A stretch of DNA of 42,662 bases, from assembly GCA_029051735.1 (NCBI GenBank), contig JAIDKZ010000156.1:1-42662 (forward strand), written 5' to 3'. Below, piece after piece: positions 19,629-29,050 of the stretch (position 1 is its first letter; every line of letters starts with the position of its first letter). Origin of the DNA: Anaeroplasmataceae bacterium (lineage in GTDB: Bacteria; Bacillota_I; Bacilli_A; Acholeplasmatales; Anaeroplasmataceae). The notes beneath the pieces are model-generated. The model searched no databases. It saw only the letters and a list, made by a program, of their open reading frames with translations, and had not been told where the DNA came from. Made by a program: the position numbers and the translations under genes.

Positions 19629-19941
19629 AATTGTTGAAGAATTTAGTTTATATCTTCTAGAGAAGAATGCTTTTGATTTAAATATAAAAGTAAAAAAATC
19701 AGAAGAAAAAACATCTATATATTTTGATTGTTCTTTAATAGATAAGAAATACTTAAATGAATTAGAACAGATATTTAAGCATAAAAGGCAGAAAGAATTT
19801 GAAATTTATGGCTGGGAACTGATTGGTCAGGGAGATGCTGATAACGAATTGGTGTTAGTTTCAAATTTGATTAATCATTTTATGTATTACATTAAAGATG
19901 AAAGGATATATTTTAGTTTGGTGAGATATGAAGAACTTTAA
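19603..19941 (+). CDS. Small soluble hypothetical protein, translationally coupled to the DUF1576 gene
   Basis: SD GGAGGG 19591-19596; overlaps both neighbours. Confidence 0.7.
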   Translation: MVENQKICRIVEEFSLYLLEKNAFDLNIKVKKSEEKTSIYFDCSLIDKKYLNELEQIFKHKRQKEFEIYGWELIGQGDADNELVLVSNLINHFMYYIKDERIYFSLVRYEEL

Positions 19942-20623
19942 TTGGAAAAACTGGATTAAGGTGATTGGGGTTGTTGGATGTGTAATTACATTCATTACCT
20001 TGACGATTATGATTTATTTAAATCATCTTGAGCCATTAAAAGTTGATATTTGGATGCGTGATTTATGTTATAATATTCGTGGGAAAAAATATGGATTTGG
20101 CTTTTGGTTTTTTAGATTGATTACAGAATTTGGTAATTTATATATTATTGCAATCATTATCATTTTGACTATTTTATTGACAAAATGTGATTATAGAGCA
20201 ATTATTCTTTCTATTGGAATGCTTGCGGCTGTGTTATTGAATGTGGGATTGAAGGAACTTTATTTGCGGGAACGACCACTTGCTGATATGAGGTGGATGG
20301 CAGAGGATTCTACTAGTTTTCCTTCAGGGCATTCTACAGCTGTTGGTTTCTTATATCCATTTATAATTTATATCATTTATCATACAAATTTAAAAAAAAT
20401 ATATAAGAATATAATTTATATTTCATGTTCTATTATCATACCACTAGTTATGTTTTCAAGATTGATTTTAGGAGTTCATTATTTTACTGATGTTCTTGCT
20501 GGAGTAAGTGTTGGTATCATGGTTTCTTGTTTTTGTATGTTAATGTATAAACTTTGTGAGAAGTATGATTTTATGACAGAGGGATTATTTGATAAAATAA
20601 GAAAAAATAAAAATAAAGATTGA
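19928..20623 (+). CDS. PAP2 superfamily membrane phosphatase
   Basis: KELYLRERPL, FPSGHSTAVGF, SRLILGVHYFTDVLAG. Confidence 0.92.
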   Translation: MKNFNWKNWIKVIGVVGCVITFITLTIMIYLNHLEPLKVDIWMRDLCYNIRGKKYGFGFWFFRLITEFGNLYIIAIIIILTILLTKCDYRAIILSIGMLAAVLLNVGLKELYLRERPLADMRWMAEDSTSFPSGHSTAVGFLYPFIIYIIYHTNLKKIYKNIIYISCSIIIPLVMFSRLILGVHYFTDVLAGVSVGIMVSCFCMLMYKLCEKYDFMTEGLFDKIRKNKNKD

Positions 20624-20630
20624 GATTTTT

Positions 20631-20664
20631 AAGTCTGTAGATCAAAGCTTACAGACTTTTTTTT
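20631..20664 (+). terminator. Rho-independent terminator after the PAP2 gene
   Basis: AAGTCTGTA-loop-TACAGACTT followed by T-run. Confidence 0.9.
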
Positions 20665-20680
20665 ACTTGTGATTTACAAT

Positions 20681-21217
20681 TTACCAATCTAAACGATAAG
20701 CATATTTTTCTAATAAGGAAAGATTGATTATGTTTAATAATTTATTGTGTTTATCAATTATTTTTTTATCTTTTAGAAACAGAAGAGTTTGTGATAGAGT
20801 TTCTTTACGTAGATTCAAAAAAATAGCGAGTTCAGCAATGGAAAAAGTAAAATAAAAGCTTTCTGTTTTTTTATTTCTATATTCAAAAAGAATATAACGA
20901 GATACTTTGATGATTGGATCTTGGATTAGAAGAAGTTCTACATGATTTTTCTTTTCTAAAAGGATTTGAGATAAAATTGAGAAGTAAGAAAAGTCAATTT
21001 CTGATTTGTCTATCCATTGTCCTGCAACTAAGTCTAAGGCAATATAGTCATCTAAAGTATAAGGGTTATAAAAGATTTGATCTAAAAATAAATAATCCTT
21101 TGGTTTATATATTTCTGTTCCTTTTTTATTTGTTATATGTCCTTTGGTGATTTGAAAGATTTGATTGATATATGTATTTTTCTTTATAATCGTTTCATTT
21201 CTAAAATAAGTTTTCAT
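20681..21217 (-). CDS. Short Crp/Fnr-like transcriptional regulator
   Basis: 178 aa; C-terminal wHTH FSIAELAIFLNLRKETLSQTLLFLKDKKIID; preceding beta-rich sensor-like half; no obvious SD. Confidence 0.7.
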   Translation of the reverse strand: MKTYFRNETIIKKNTYINQIFQITKGHITNKKGTEIYKPKDYLFLDQIFYNPYTLDDYIALDLVAGQWIDKSEIDFSYFSILSQILLEKKNHVELLLIQDPIIKVSRYILFEYRNKKTESFYFTFSIAELAIFLNLRKETLSQTLLFLKDKKIIDKHNKLLNIINLSLLEKYAYRLDW

Positions 21218-21221
21218 AAAT

Positions 21222-21252
21222 AAAAAAGCTAAGCCTTTATTTACAGCTTAGC
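21222..21252 (-). terminator. Rho-independent terminator of the dehydratase-like operon, overlapping its stop codon
   Basis: Minus strand GCTAAGC-TGTAAATAAAG-GCTTAGC-TTTTTT. Confidence 0.85.
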
Positions 21253-22515
21253 GTCCTCGTTTTCTTTAATTTTCTCTCTTGCAATGGCAAGCATCAGTTT
21301 GATTCGATTTTCTTGATTAACTTTAGTAGCAGAAGGATCGTAATCAATTGCAACTATATTTGCTTCTGGATGAAGGCTTTTTATTTTTTTCATAACGCCT
21401 TTTCCACAAATGTGATTTGGTAAGCATCCAAATGGTTGAGTACATACAATATTTTCATATCCAATTTCAACTAGTTCCATCATTTCAGCAGTAAGTAGCC
21501 AACCTTCTCCCATCTTAGTTCCATGGGATAAAATTCCTTCTGATAAATCTTTTGTATGGGAGAAATATTTCATTGGTGTAATTTTTGTAGGCTGAATACT
21601 TTTTATCATCAATGTTTCTCTACGTTTCAAATACCAAATTAATATTTTTGATAGAAATTTTTTCTTCTTACCATGACCATAAAATTGATTATCATAGATA
21701 GAATTATACAAACAATAAAGAATAAATCCATATAATCCTGGAACCATAACTTCAGCATGTTCACTTACTAAAAACTCTTCTAAATGGTTATTTCCAAGTG
21801 CGGCATATTTAACATAAATTTCTCCAACAATTCCAACTTTAGGTAGTGCTTGAGATAAGTCTAAGGATAATGCATCAAAACTTTTTGCAATTGCATTTAA
21901 GTTTTTCTTTAATGCATGATACGAAACACCTTTTTTATTTTCAAATTGCTTTCCAATTGTTTCTACCCATTCATAGGCTAGTTTTTTAGCACTTTCAGGT
22001 TCTACTTCATAAGATCTTGTTTTATTATATAAATACATAATCTCATCCCCATAGGTCATTGCGGCAGCAACCTTTTTAATTAAAGAATAGGTAAGACGTA
22101 ATCCACTATCCTTTTCTAGATTAGATGCGTTTAATGATACGACAGGAATATAACCATATCCAGCTTTATCTAAAGCTTTTCTGAGGAGATGTATATAATT
22201 AGAGGCTCTGCATCCACCACCAGTTTGAGTGATAAGAAGAACAACTTTATCTAAATCATCTCGGTGATTCAGGTTATCTATGAATTGACCAATGACAAGC
22301 AGTGCAGGATAACAAGTATCATTATGTACATATTTTAATCCTTCAGTTACGACATCTGGGCCTTCATTGGTCATGATTTCTACTTTATACCCAGAGCAAA
22401 TTAATGCTTTTTCAAATAAAGCCATGTGAAAAGGAAGCATGGATGGAATTAAAATGGTATGAGTTTTACGCATGGATGCGACAAACTTAGGATAATCTTT
22501 TACTTCTGATTCCAT
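21241..22515 (-). CDS. 2-hydroxyacyl-CoA dehydratase component D-like protein (HgdB/FldB/YjiM superfamily)
   Basis: HNDTCYPALLVIGQ, TQTGGGCRASNYIHLLRKAL, TQPFGCLPNHICGKG; own SD AAAGGAGG. Confidence 0.8.
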   Translation of the reverse strand: MESEVKDYPKFVASMRKTHTILIPSMLPFHMALFEKALICSGYKVEIMTNEGPDVVTEGLKYVHNDTCYPALLVIGQFIDNLNHRDDLDKVVLLITQTGGGCRASNYIHLLRKALDKAGYGYIPVVSLNASNLEKDSGLRLTYSLIKKVAAAMTYGDEIMYLYNKTRSYEVEPESAKKLAYEWVETIGKQFENKKGVSYHALKKNLNAIAKSFDALSLDLSQALPKVGIVGEIYVKYAALGNNHLEEFLVSEHAEVMVPGLYGFILYCLYNSIYDNQFYGHGKKKKFLSKILIWYLKRRETLMIKSIQPTKITPMKYFSHTKDLSEGILSHGTKMGEGWLLTAEMMELVEIGYENIVCTQPFGCLPNHICGKGVMKKIKSLHPEANIVAIDYDPSATKVNQENRIKLMLAIAREKIKENEDAKL

Positions 22516-22517
22516 AT

Positions 22518-25421
22518 TTAATCCTCCTTTTGTTCTAAAGCAGCAAATAAACTTCTTAAACGAATTTTTACTGCACCTAAATTTGTAATTTCATCTATTT
22601 TGATTTGAGTATAGATTTTGTTATGATTTTCAAGAATCGTTTTACATTCATCTGTTGTTACTGCATCTAATCCACAACCAAAACTTACAAGTTGAACAAG
22701 ATTCATATCTTTTTGGGTGGTACAGAATTTTGCTGCAGCGTAAAGTCTAGCATGATAGGTCCACTGATTTAGTACACCCACCTTGAATTTAGGGATAAGA
22801 TGGGAAATTGATTCTTCCGTTACTACTGCAACATTAAAGCCATGAATTAATTTATCAATTCCATGATTTACCTGTGGATCTACATGATATGGTCTTCCAG
22901 CTAATACAATAATTTGTTTATGTTCATCTCTAGCTTGTTTAATAATTCTATCAGCTTGGTTTCTTAGATCCATAAGATGTTGATCATATTCGTTGTAAGC
23001 AGCAGAAGAAGCCTCTTTAATCTCTTTTTTTGATATTTTATAGCTTTTTAGTATTTCACTCATTTTTTCTTCAAATATTTTCTTATCATGAATACTTATA
23101 AATGGATGAATGAAATTAATATTTTGTACGTCTTTTACGTTATTTTCTATAGTTTGTGGATAGTAAGCTACAATTGGACAATTGAAATGATTATCTCCTT
23201 TTCCTTCATCAATATTGTAACTCATGCATGGATAGAAGATAGTTTGAATATCTTCTTGCATCAGTTTTGCAATATGTCCATGAACAAGTTTAGCTGGATA
23301 GCAAACTGTATCAGAAGGTATAGTGTGTTGTCCTAAGGTGTAAATTTTTTCATTAGAAAATCCACTATGAATCACTTCATATCCAAGTTTAGTAAAGAAA
23401 GTATACCAAAAAGGCCATAATTCATAATTGTTTAGAACAAGTGGAATTCCTAACTTTCCTCTTGTTCCTGGTTTACTTTTGTAACTTAGTAGCTTATTTC
23501 TTATATATTCATATAAATTAGAATTTTCATTTGTTGTCTTTTTGGTTAAAGGCTTTTCACAACGATTTCCACTGATGAAACGATTTTGATTACTTCCAAA
23601 TGTATTTACAGAAAGTAAGCAATGATTATTACATAATTGACAATTGAAATTTTTGACCTCATGCTTAAAAGTTTTTAATTCTTCCTTAGTTATCGTTTTT
23701 GAGTGTTCAAGTTTTAATGATTTTGCATATAAAGCAGCTCCATAGGCTCCCATTAATCCAGAGATATTTGGACAAACCACATTTAAGTTTAATTCTTTTT
23801 CAAATGCTCTTAACACAGCTTCATTATGGAATGTTCCACCTTGTACAACAATGTTATTACCTAATTGTGAACTTGTTGTTGCACGAATAACTTTATATAA
23901 TGCATTTTTTACAACAGAAATAGAAAGCCCTGCAGATATGTTTTCTATAGTAGCACCATCTTTTTGTGCTTGCTTTACTGAGGAATTCATAAATACAGTA
24001 CATCTAGAACCTAAATCTACAGGTTTATCAGCCATAAGTCCTAACTTTGCAAATTCCTCTATCTTATATCCTAACGCATTTGCGAAAGTTTGTAAGAATG
24101 AACCACATCCAGAAGAGCATGCTTCATTTAAAAATATATTAGCAATTGCATTGTTTTCAATTTTAAAACATTTTATATCTTGTCCGCCAATATCTATAAT
24201 AAAATCTACATTTGGTTTGAATTTTGCAGCAGCACGATAATGGGCCATAGTTTCAACTAATCCTGCATCTAAATTAAAAGCATTTTTTGCAAGATCTTCT
24301 CCATAACCAGTAGAAGCAGAACCAGCAATATTTAAATTTGGATATTTTTCATATAATTCATTAAAAATAGTTTGAATAACCTCAACTGGATTACCTTTAT
24401 TTTGTTGGTAACGTTCAAAGCGAATATTTTCTTCTTCATCAATTATAACAAATTTTAAAGTAGTTGAACCACTATCTATTCCAATATATAGCTTTCCTTC
24501 ATAATTTTCTAATGGATAAGAAGGTATATAGGCTTTTTTATGTCGTTCTCTAAATTCTTTGAGTTCCTGTTCATCAGCAAACAATGGTTGATTGAAAGCA
24601 TAAGTGGCTTGATTTGTATATGTTAATAAGTTTTTGATAACACTTGGTATGTTTAAAACTTCTTTAGCACATAAAGCGGCACCTATAGCTACATAATATA
24701 AAGAATTTTCAGGGCAAATCCCTTTTACATTTAAGGCAGAATCAAAACTTGCCTTTAGTTCAGATAGGAAAGTAAGAGGACCTCCTAAATAAGCAACATT
24801 TCCTGTGATTTCTCTTCCTTGTGCCAATCCTCCTATGGTTTGGTTTACCACTGCATTAAATATGGAAGCAGCTATGTCTGATTTTGATGCACCTTGATTT
24901 AATAATGGCTGAATATCTGATTTTGCAAAAACACCACATCGAGATGCGATAGCATATAGTTTTTGATGATTCGTTGCTAATCCATTAATTTCAGTAATAT
25001 CTACATTTAAAAGTGTAGCCATTTGATCAATGAAAGCACCAGTACCACCAGCACAAGATCCATTCATTCGAACCTCCATGCCATCTGTTAAAAATAAAAT
25101 TTTGGCATCTTCTCCACCTAATTCAATTATACAGTCAGTACCAGGGATTAAAGTATTAGCTGCAATACGAGTAGCATACACTTCTTGTACAAAAGGAATA
25201 TTTACTCCTTCAGCAAGTCCCATTCCAGCAGATCCTGATATAGCTAAGGTTGCCTCATTATCAATAATTTTATCAGAAATTAATTGTTCTAATTTTTGTA
25301 TTATATTATCTTTTATATGTGAGTAATGACGTTTATAGTCAGTATATATAATCTTATTTGTTTCATCAAGTACAACACATTTTATGGTTGTAGATCCTAC
25401 ATCTAGTCCTATTTTTTTCAT
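22518..25421 (-). CDS. Acyl-CoA dehydratase activase: two BadF/BadG/BcrA/BcrD ATPase domains plus DUF2229-like region
   Basis: GLDVGSTTIKCVVLDE and GIDSGSTTLKFVIIDEE (duplicated ASKHA domains), GSCAGGTGAFIDQMA, EACSSGCGSFLQTFA, GGPLTFLSEL, GRPYHVDPQVNHGID. Confidence 0.88.
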   Translation of the reverse strand: MKKIGLDVGSTTIKCVVLDETNKIIYTDYKRHYSHIKDNIIQKLEQLISDKIIDNEATLAISGSAGMGLAEGVNIPFVQEVYATRIAANTLIPGTDCIIELGGEDAKILFLTDGMEVRMNGSCAGGTGAFIDQMATLLNVDITEINGLATNHQKLYAIASRCGVFAKSDIQPLLNQGASKSDIAASIFNAVVNQTIGGLAQGREITGNVAYLGGPLTFLSELKASFDSALNVKGICPENSLYYVAIGAALCAKEVLNIPSVIKNLLTYTNQATYAFNQPLFADEQELKEFRERHKKAYIPSYPLENYEGKLYIGIDSGSTTLKFVIIDEEENIRFERYQQNKGNPVEVIQTIFNELYEKYPNLNIAGSASTGYGEDLAKNAFNLDAGLVETMAHYRAAAKFKPNVDFIIDIGGQDIKCFKIENNAIANIFLNEACSSGCGSFLQTFANALGYKIEEFAKLGLMADKPVDLGSRCTVFMNSSVKQAQKDGATIENISAGLSISVVKNALYKVIRATTSSQLGNNIVVQGGTFHNEAVLRAFEKELNLNVVCPNISGLMGAYGAALYAKSLKLEHSKTITKEELKTFKHEVKNFNCQLCNNHCLLSVNTFGSNQNRFISGNRCEKPLTKKTTNENSNLYEYIRNKLLSYKSKPGTRGKLGIPLVLNNYELWPFWYTFFTKLGYEVIHSGFSNEKIYTLGQHTIPSDTVCYPAKLVHGHIAKLMQEDIQTIFYPCMSYNIDEGKGDNHFNCPIVAYYPQTIENNVKDVQNINFIHPFISIHDKKIFEEKMSEILKSYKISKKEIKEASSAAYNEYDQHLMDLRNQADRIIKQARDEHKQIIVLAGRPYHVDPQVNHGIDKLIHGFNVAVVTEESISHLIPKFKVGVLNQWTYHARLYAAAKFCTTQKDMNLVQLVSFGCGLDAVTTDECKTILENHNKIYTQIKIDEITNLGAVKIRLRSLFAALEQKED

Positions 25422-25460
25422 TGAAACACCTCCAAAAAAAGTTTGGCAATACTAAAATTT

Positions 25461-25489
25461 ATTATATTATAAATAATATAACAAGTCAA
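25461..25489 (-). promoter_or_regulatory. Sigma-A-type promoter for the activase operon
   Basis: Minus strand TTGACT - 17 nt - TATAAT. Confidence 0.75.
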
Positions 25490-25572
25490 TTATCAAAAAT
25501 GCTTCCATTTTTTTACAAATGTTTAAAAAAACAAAAAATAATAGATAATCTTGATTTTAAATGATATTTTTC

Positions 25573-25601
25573 TTGATACATAAAGAGTTTTACGATATAA
25601 T
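25573..25601 (+). promoter_or_regulatory. Sigma-A-type promoter for the GLUG-like lipoprotein
   Basis: TTGATA - 17 nt - TATAAT; lies inside the ORF-track extension, supporting ATG 25648 as the start. Confidence 0.8.
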
Positions 25602-25647
25602 ATTTAAGAGATTCAAAAAAAATATAAGTGTAAAGGATTTAGGTATT

Positions 25648-27270
25648 ATGAAACGACTTATTATGATATGTTCTACGCTTTGTTTAGGGGTATTACTTTT
25701 ATTAACAGGGTGTTCAAAGAATAATTTACCAAATATAGATGGTAGTTTAAAAATTGTTAATGGTAAAACAAATTTAAGCGTAACAGCTAATTTTACAGAT
25801 TCAGATGATCATGCATTATTTAATGGTAATGTAAGTTCATATATTGTATTGAACAATACAAAAGAAGAAAAAGAGATTACTCGTAAATCTGTTACAATTA
25901 AAAAAGAAAGTGGAGAAGAACCTACACAAACTTTAACAAGCAATAGTTTGGATTTTACTGGTTTGACTGCTGATACAAGTTATACTTTAAAATTGATAAT
26001 TTCAGCTAAAGGAAAACAACGTACAATTTCCACTTCAACAGTTAAAACGATTAACAATGGAGCTTCAGCAGACGATCCTATTAAAATTGAGGATTTAGAT
26101 GGATTGTTAAATATGAATAATGGGAATGATTCATATTATATATTAGAAAAAGATATTGACTTAGGTGGAGAAAAATTGACATCTATATTCAATTCTAGTA
26201 CTTATTTTAAAGGAGTATTTAATGGAAACAATCATATGATTTCAAATTTCTCTTTAGAAAGTAATCAGTATAATGGTTTATTTGGTTATATGTCTAATGC
26301 AGTAGTTGAAAATCTAACATTATCCAATGTTTCTTATGATGCAAACCGTTCAGACACATATTTAGGTGCTTTATCTGGTTATGCTAAGAATTGTACAATA
26401 CGTAATGTTACAATTGATGGATTGAATTTTGTTCATTCAGGTCAAACAACAAGAATGAACTATGTTGGTGGTTTAATTGGTAAAGCCGAGAATTCAACTA
26501 TTGAAAATTGTACAATCAATGGGTTGAAAATTAATATTTCTAGAGCACAATTATATGTATATACAGGTGGCTTTATTGGAGAAAATGAAAATACATTGAT
26601 TACAGATTGTAGTGTTTCAGGAAGCATAGAAGCAACAATTGCATATACTTCTAATGATAATGGTTGTTTATTTTTAGGTGGATTTGTTGGTGCAAATTGT
26701 TCTAACAAAGGTATAAAAAATTGTTACTCTATTGTTGATATTAAAGTTTTAGAGCCAACTTCTGTTACTAGTAGCGGAACAAAAACACATCAAGTACATG
26801 TTGGTGGATTTGCAGGAAGTAATTTCCATGATGGTGCATATTATGATAATTGTGCTGGCGTTGGACAATTAGATGTTACAGTTGCATATTCAACTTATGT
26901 TTGTATTGGTGGATTTGCTGGTAGTACTTTTGCTAAAAATAAAGGAGAAGTAGAGGTAAATACTTCTCGTATGATTAACTGCATTTATGTACCTACAGGA
27001 AAAGGTTTAACTGTTACTTTGATGACGCAAGGTGAGGCAAAAGAAGGTGAAACTGCTCCTTTTACAACACAGGAGGCTTATGTTTCTTTAACAGTTGGTC
27101 GCTATGGTAGTAAAACTGAGCAATCTATGGATAATGTAATTTGTTATTCTAGAAATTTAGTTGTAACGAATACACATGATAATTATAAAGAAACACCATC
27201 TGTAGTTTCTACTATAATCACTGCGTTTAGTCAGACAATTCAAAATGTAATTATTCGTGCAACAGCATAA
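25648..27270 (+). CDS. Lipoprotein with GLUG-like/beta-helix repeats (putative surface adhesin)
   Basis: MKRLIMICSTLCLGVLLLLTGC lipobox; repeats GGLIGKAENSTIENCTING, GGFIGENENTLITDCSVSG, GGFVGANCSNKGIKNCYS, GGFAGSNFHDGAYYDNCAG. Confidence 0.82.
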   Translation: MKRLIMICSTLCLGVLLLLTGCSKNNLPNIDGSLKIVNGKTNLSVTANFTDSDDHALFNGNVSSYIVLNNTKEEKEITRKSVTIKKESGEEPTQTLTSNSLDFTGLTADTSYTLKLIISAKGKQRTISTSTVKTINNGASADDPIKIEDLDGLLNMNNGNDSYYILEKDIDLGGEKLTSIFNSSTYFKGVFNGNNHMISNFSLESNQYNGLFGYMSNAVVENLTLSNVSYDANRSDTYLGALSGYAKNCTIRNVTIDGLNFVHSGQTTRMNYVGGLIGKAENSTIENCTINGLKINISRAQLYVYTGGFIGENENTLITDCSVSGSIEATIAYTSNDNGCLFLGGFVGANCSNKGIKNCYSIVDIKVLEPTSVTSSGTKTHQVHVGGFAGSNFHDGAYYDNCAGVGQLDVTVAYSTYVCIGGFAGSTFAKNKGEVEVNTSRMINCIYVPTGKGLTVTLMTQGEAKEGETAPFTTQEAYVSLTVGRYGSKTEQSMDNVICYSRNLVVTNTHDNYKETPSVVSTIITAFSQTIQNVIIRATA

Positions 27271-27293
27271 TTCTTATTGTAATGTATAATATT

Positions 27294-27312
27294 GGAGCTT
27301 AAGCTCCTTTTT
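27294..27312 (+). terminator. Rho-independent terminator upstream of cysS
   Basis: GGAGCTTAAGCTCC + TTTTT. Confidence 0.75.
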
Positions 27313-27335
27313 ATGCTAGTTAAGGAGATGAAAAA

Positions 27336-28664
27336 ATGGGGCTTAAAATTTATAATTCTTTAACAAATCAACTTGAAGAATTTCAAGCCATTCGTTCTAA
27401 AAAAGTGAATATGTATGTTTGTGGCCCTACGGTATATAATTATTGCCATATTGGCAACATGCGTCCAGTTGTATTTTATGATATGCTAAAAAATTATTTA
27501 GAATATTTGGGTTATGAGGTTACTTATGCTTCTAATATAACAGATGTAGATGATAAAATTATTCAAAAGGCAATTGAAGAACATAAATCAGAAAAAGAGA
27601 TTGCAGAATTTTATGAGAAAGCATATTTTGAAGATGCGAAGAAGCTAGGTAGTAAAAAACCAAATATTATTCCTCATGCCACAGAATATATTGATGATAT
27701 GATTTCTTTTATTAAGGAATTAGTGGATAAAGGGTATGCCTATGAGGTTGATGGGGATGTGTTTTTTAGAGTAAACCGCATTATGGATTATGGATGCTTA
27801 TCCAATCAGGTAAGTGAGGATTTAGAACAGGGGGCTAGAATTTCTGTTAATGAAAAAAAAGAAAATCCATTAGATTTTTCTTTGTGGAAAAAGACAGAAG
27901 AGGGCATAAAATGGAATTCTCCTTTTGGTGAAGGAAGACCTGGATGGCATACAGAATGTGTAGTTATGAATCATAAAATCTTTCAAGACCAAATTGATAT
28001 TCATGGTGGAGGGATGGATTTGAAATTTCCACATCATGAAAATGAAATTGCGCAAAGCAAAGCACTTTACCATCATCATCTGGCTAAGTACTGGATGCAT
28101 GTTGGAAGAATGGATTTTGAAGGGCAAAAAATGTCTAAATCCAAAGGTAATGTTATTTTTGTGCATGATTTAGCAAATAATAAGGTGGGAATGATTCTTC
28201 GTATGATATTGGTTTTTACACCATACCGCAATAATTTTTCCTACTCTAATTTAGTATATGAACAATATGAAGCCACTTTTGCTAAATGGCAAAGAGCATA
28301 CAAGCAAGGACTTTATGAATTACAGTTAGCAGATTTTAAAGAAGAATCTTATAGTAAAGAAACTATGAAATTGTTTGAAGATTATATGAATCAGGATTTA
28401 AATGTTCAAAATGTTATGACTTTGCTTGAGGGGTTAATTAAGGAATTGAACGCTTATATTCGGGTAAAAGATTTAAAGCAAATTAGTGTAAAGTTAAATA
28501 CAATTCGCAAAATATTAGATGTTTTAGGAATTGATTTGTTTGTAAATCCAATGAAAGAACATGAATTAGATGTTTATAAGAAATGGATCAATGCTAGAAA
28601 TGCTAAGGATTACACAGCAGCAGATCAATATCGTAAACAACTTGTAGAATGGGAAATAGTTTAA
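27336..28664 (+). CDS. cysS: Cysteinyl-tRNA synthetase
   Basis: MYVCGPTVYNYCHIGNMRP, FGEGRPGWHTECVVM, GGGMDLKFPHHENEIAQS, KMSKSKGN. Confidence 0.97.
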   Translation: MGLKIYNSLTNQLEEFQAIRSKKVNMYVCGPTVYNYCHIGNMRPVVFYDMLKNYLEYLGYEVTYASNITDVDDKIIQKAIEEHKSEKEIAEFYEKAYFEDAKKLGSKKPNIIPHATEYIDDMISFIKELVDKGYAYEVDGDVFFRVNRIMDYGCLSNQVSEDLEQGARISVNEKKENPLDFSLWKKTEEGIKWNSPFGEGRPGWHTECVVMNHKIFQDQIDIHGGGMDLKFPHHENEIAQSKALYHHHLAKYWMHVGRMDFEGQKMSKSKGNVIFVHDLANNKVGMILRMILVFTPYRNNFSYSNLVYEQYEATFAKWQRAYKQGLYELQLADFKEESYSKETMKLFEDYMNQDLNVQNVMTLLEGLIKELNAYIRVKDLKQISVKLNTIRKILDVLGIDLFVNPMKEHELDVYKKWINARNAKDYTAADQYRKQLVEWEIV

Positions 28665-29041
28665 TGGATGCTGTATTATTAAATGGTTTAACATTAGCTT
28701 ATATTGGAGATGCAGTATATGAAATATATATTCGCCAGTATGCATTAAATTTAAATTTAACCAAGGTAAATGATTTACATAAAAAAGCAATTCAATATAC
28801 AAATGCTTCTTTTCAAGCTAAGGCGATTCATTATTTAATAGATAATCACTTTTTAGAAGAGGATGAAATAAAAATTTATAAAAGAGGAAGAAATTCTCAT
28901 GTTCATACCGCAAGAAAAAATGTTGATTTATCTGAATATTTGGATGCTACAGGATTTGAAGCATTGATAGGATATTTATATTTAAATGATCAAAAAAATC
29001 GATTGGAAAAAATTATTGAAATTTCTATTGATTTAGATTAG
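28649..29041 (+). CDS. mrnC: Mini-ribonuclease 3
   Basis: LAYIGDAVYEIYIRQY, KRGRNSHVHTARKN, ATGFEALIGYLYL; directly after cysS. Confidence 0.93.
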   Translation: MGNSLMDAVLLNGLTLAYIGDAVYEIYIRQYALNLNLTKVNDLHKKAIQYTNASFQAKAIHYLIDNHFLEEDEIKIYKRGRNSHVHTARKNVDLSEYLDATGFEALIGYLYLNDQKNRLEKIIEISIDLD

Positions 29042-29050
29042 GAGGTAACT

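Noticed and set aside
23851-24240. 129-aa plus-strand ORF
   Set aside because: Antisense to the well-supported activase CDS; arises from codon bias of the true frame
25030-25326. 98-aa plus-strand ORF
   Set aside because: Antisense inside the activase gene, no SD or recognisable domain
25484-25570. Possible Fnr/Crp box (TTGAT-N4-ATCAA) in the divergent intergenic region
   Set aside because: Only partial half-sites (TTATCAA, CTTGATTTT); no proper inverted repeat
27271-27335. T-box or other tRNA-sensing leader for cysS
   Set aside because: Gap is only 65 bp and holds a simple terminator plus SD; no room for a T-box
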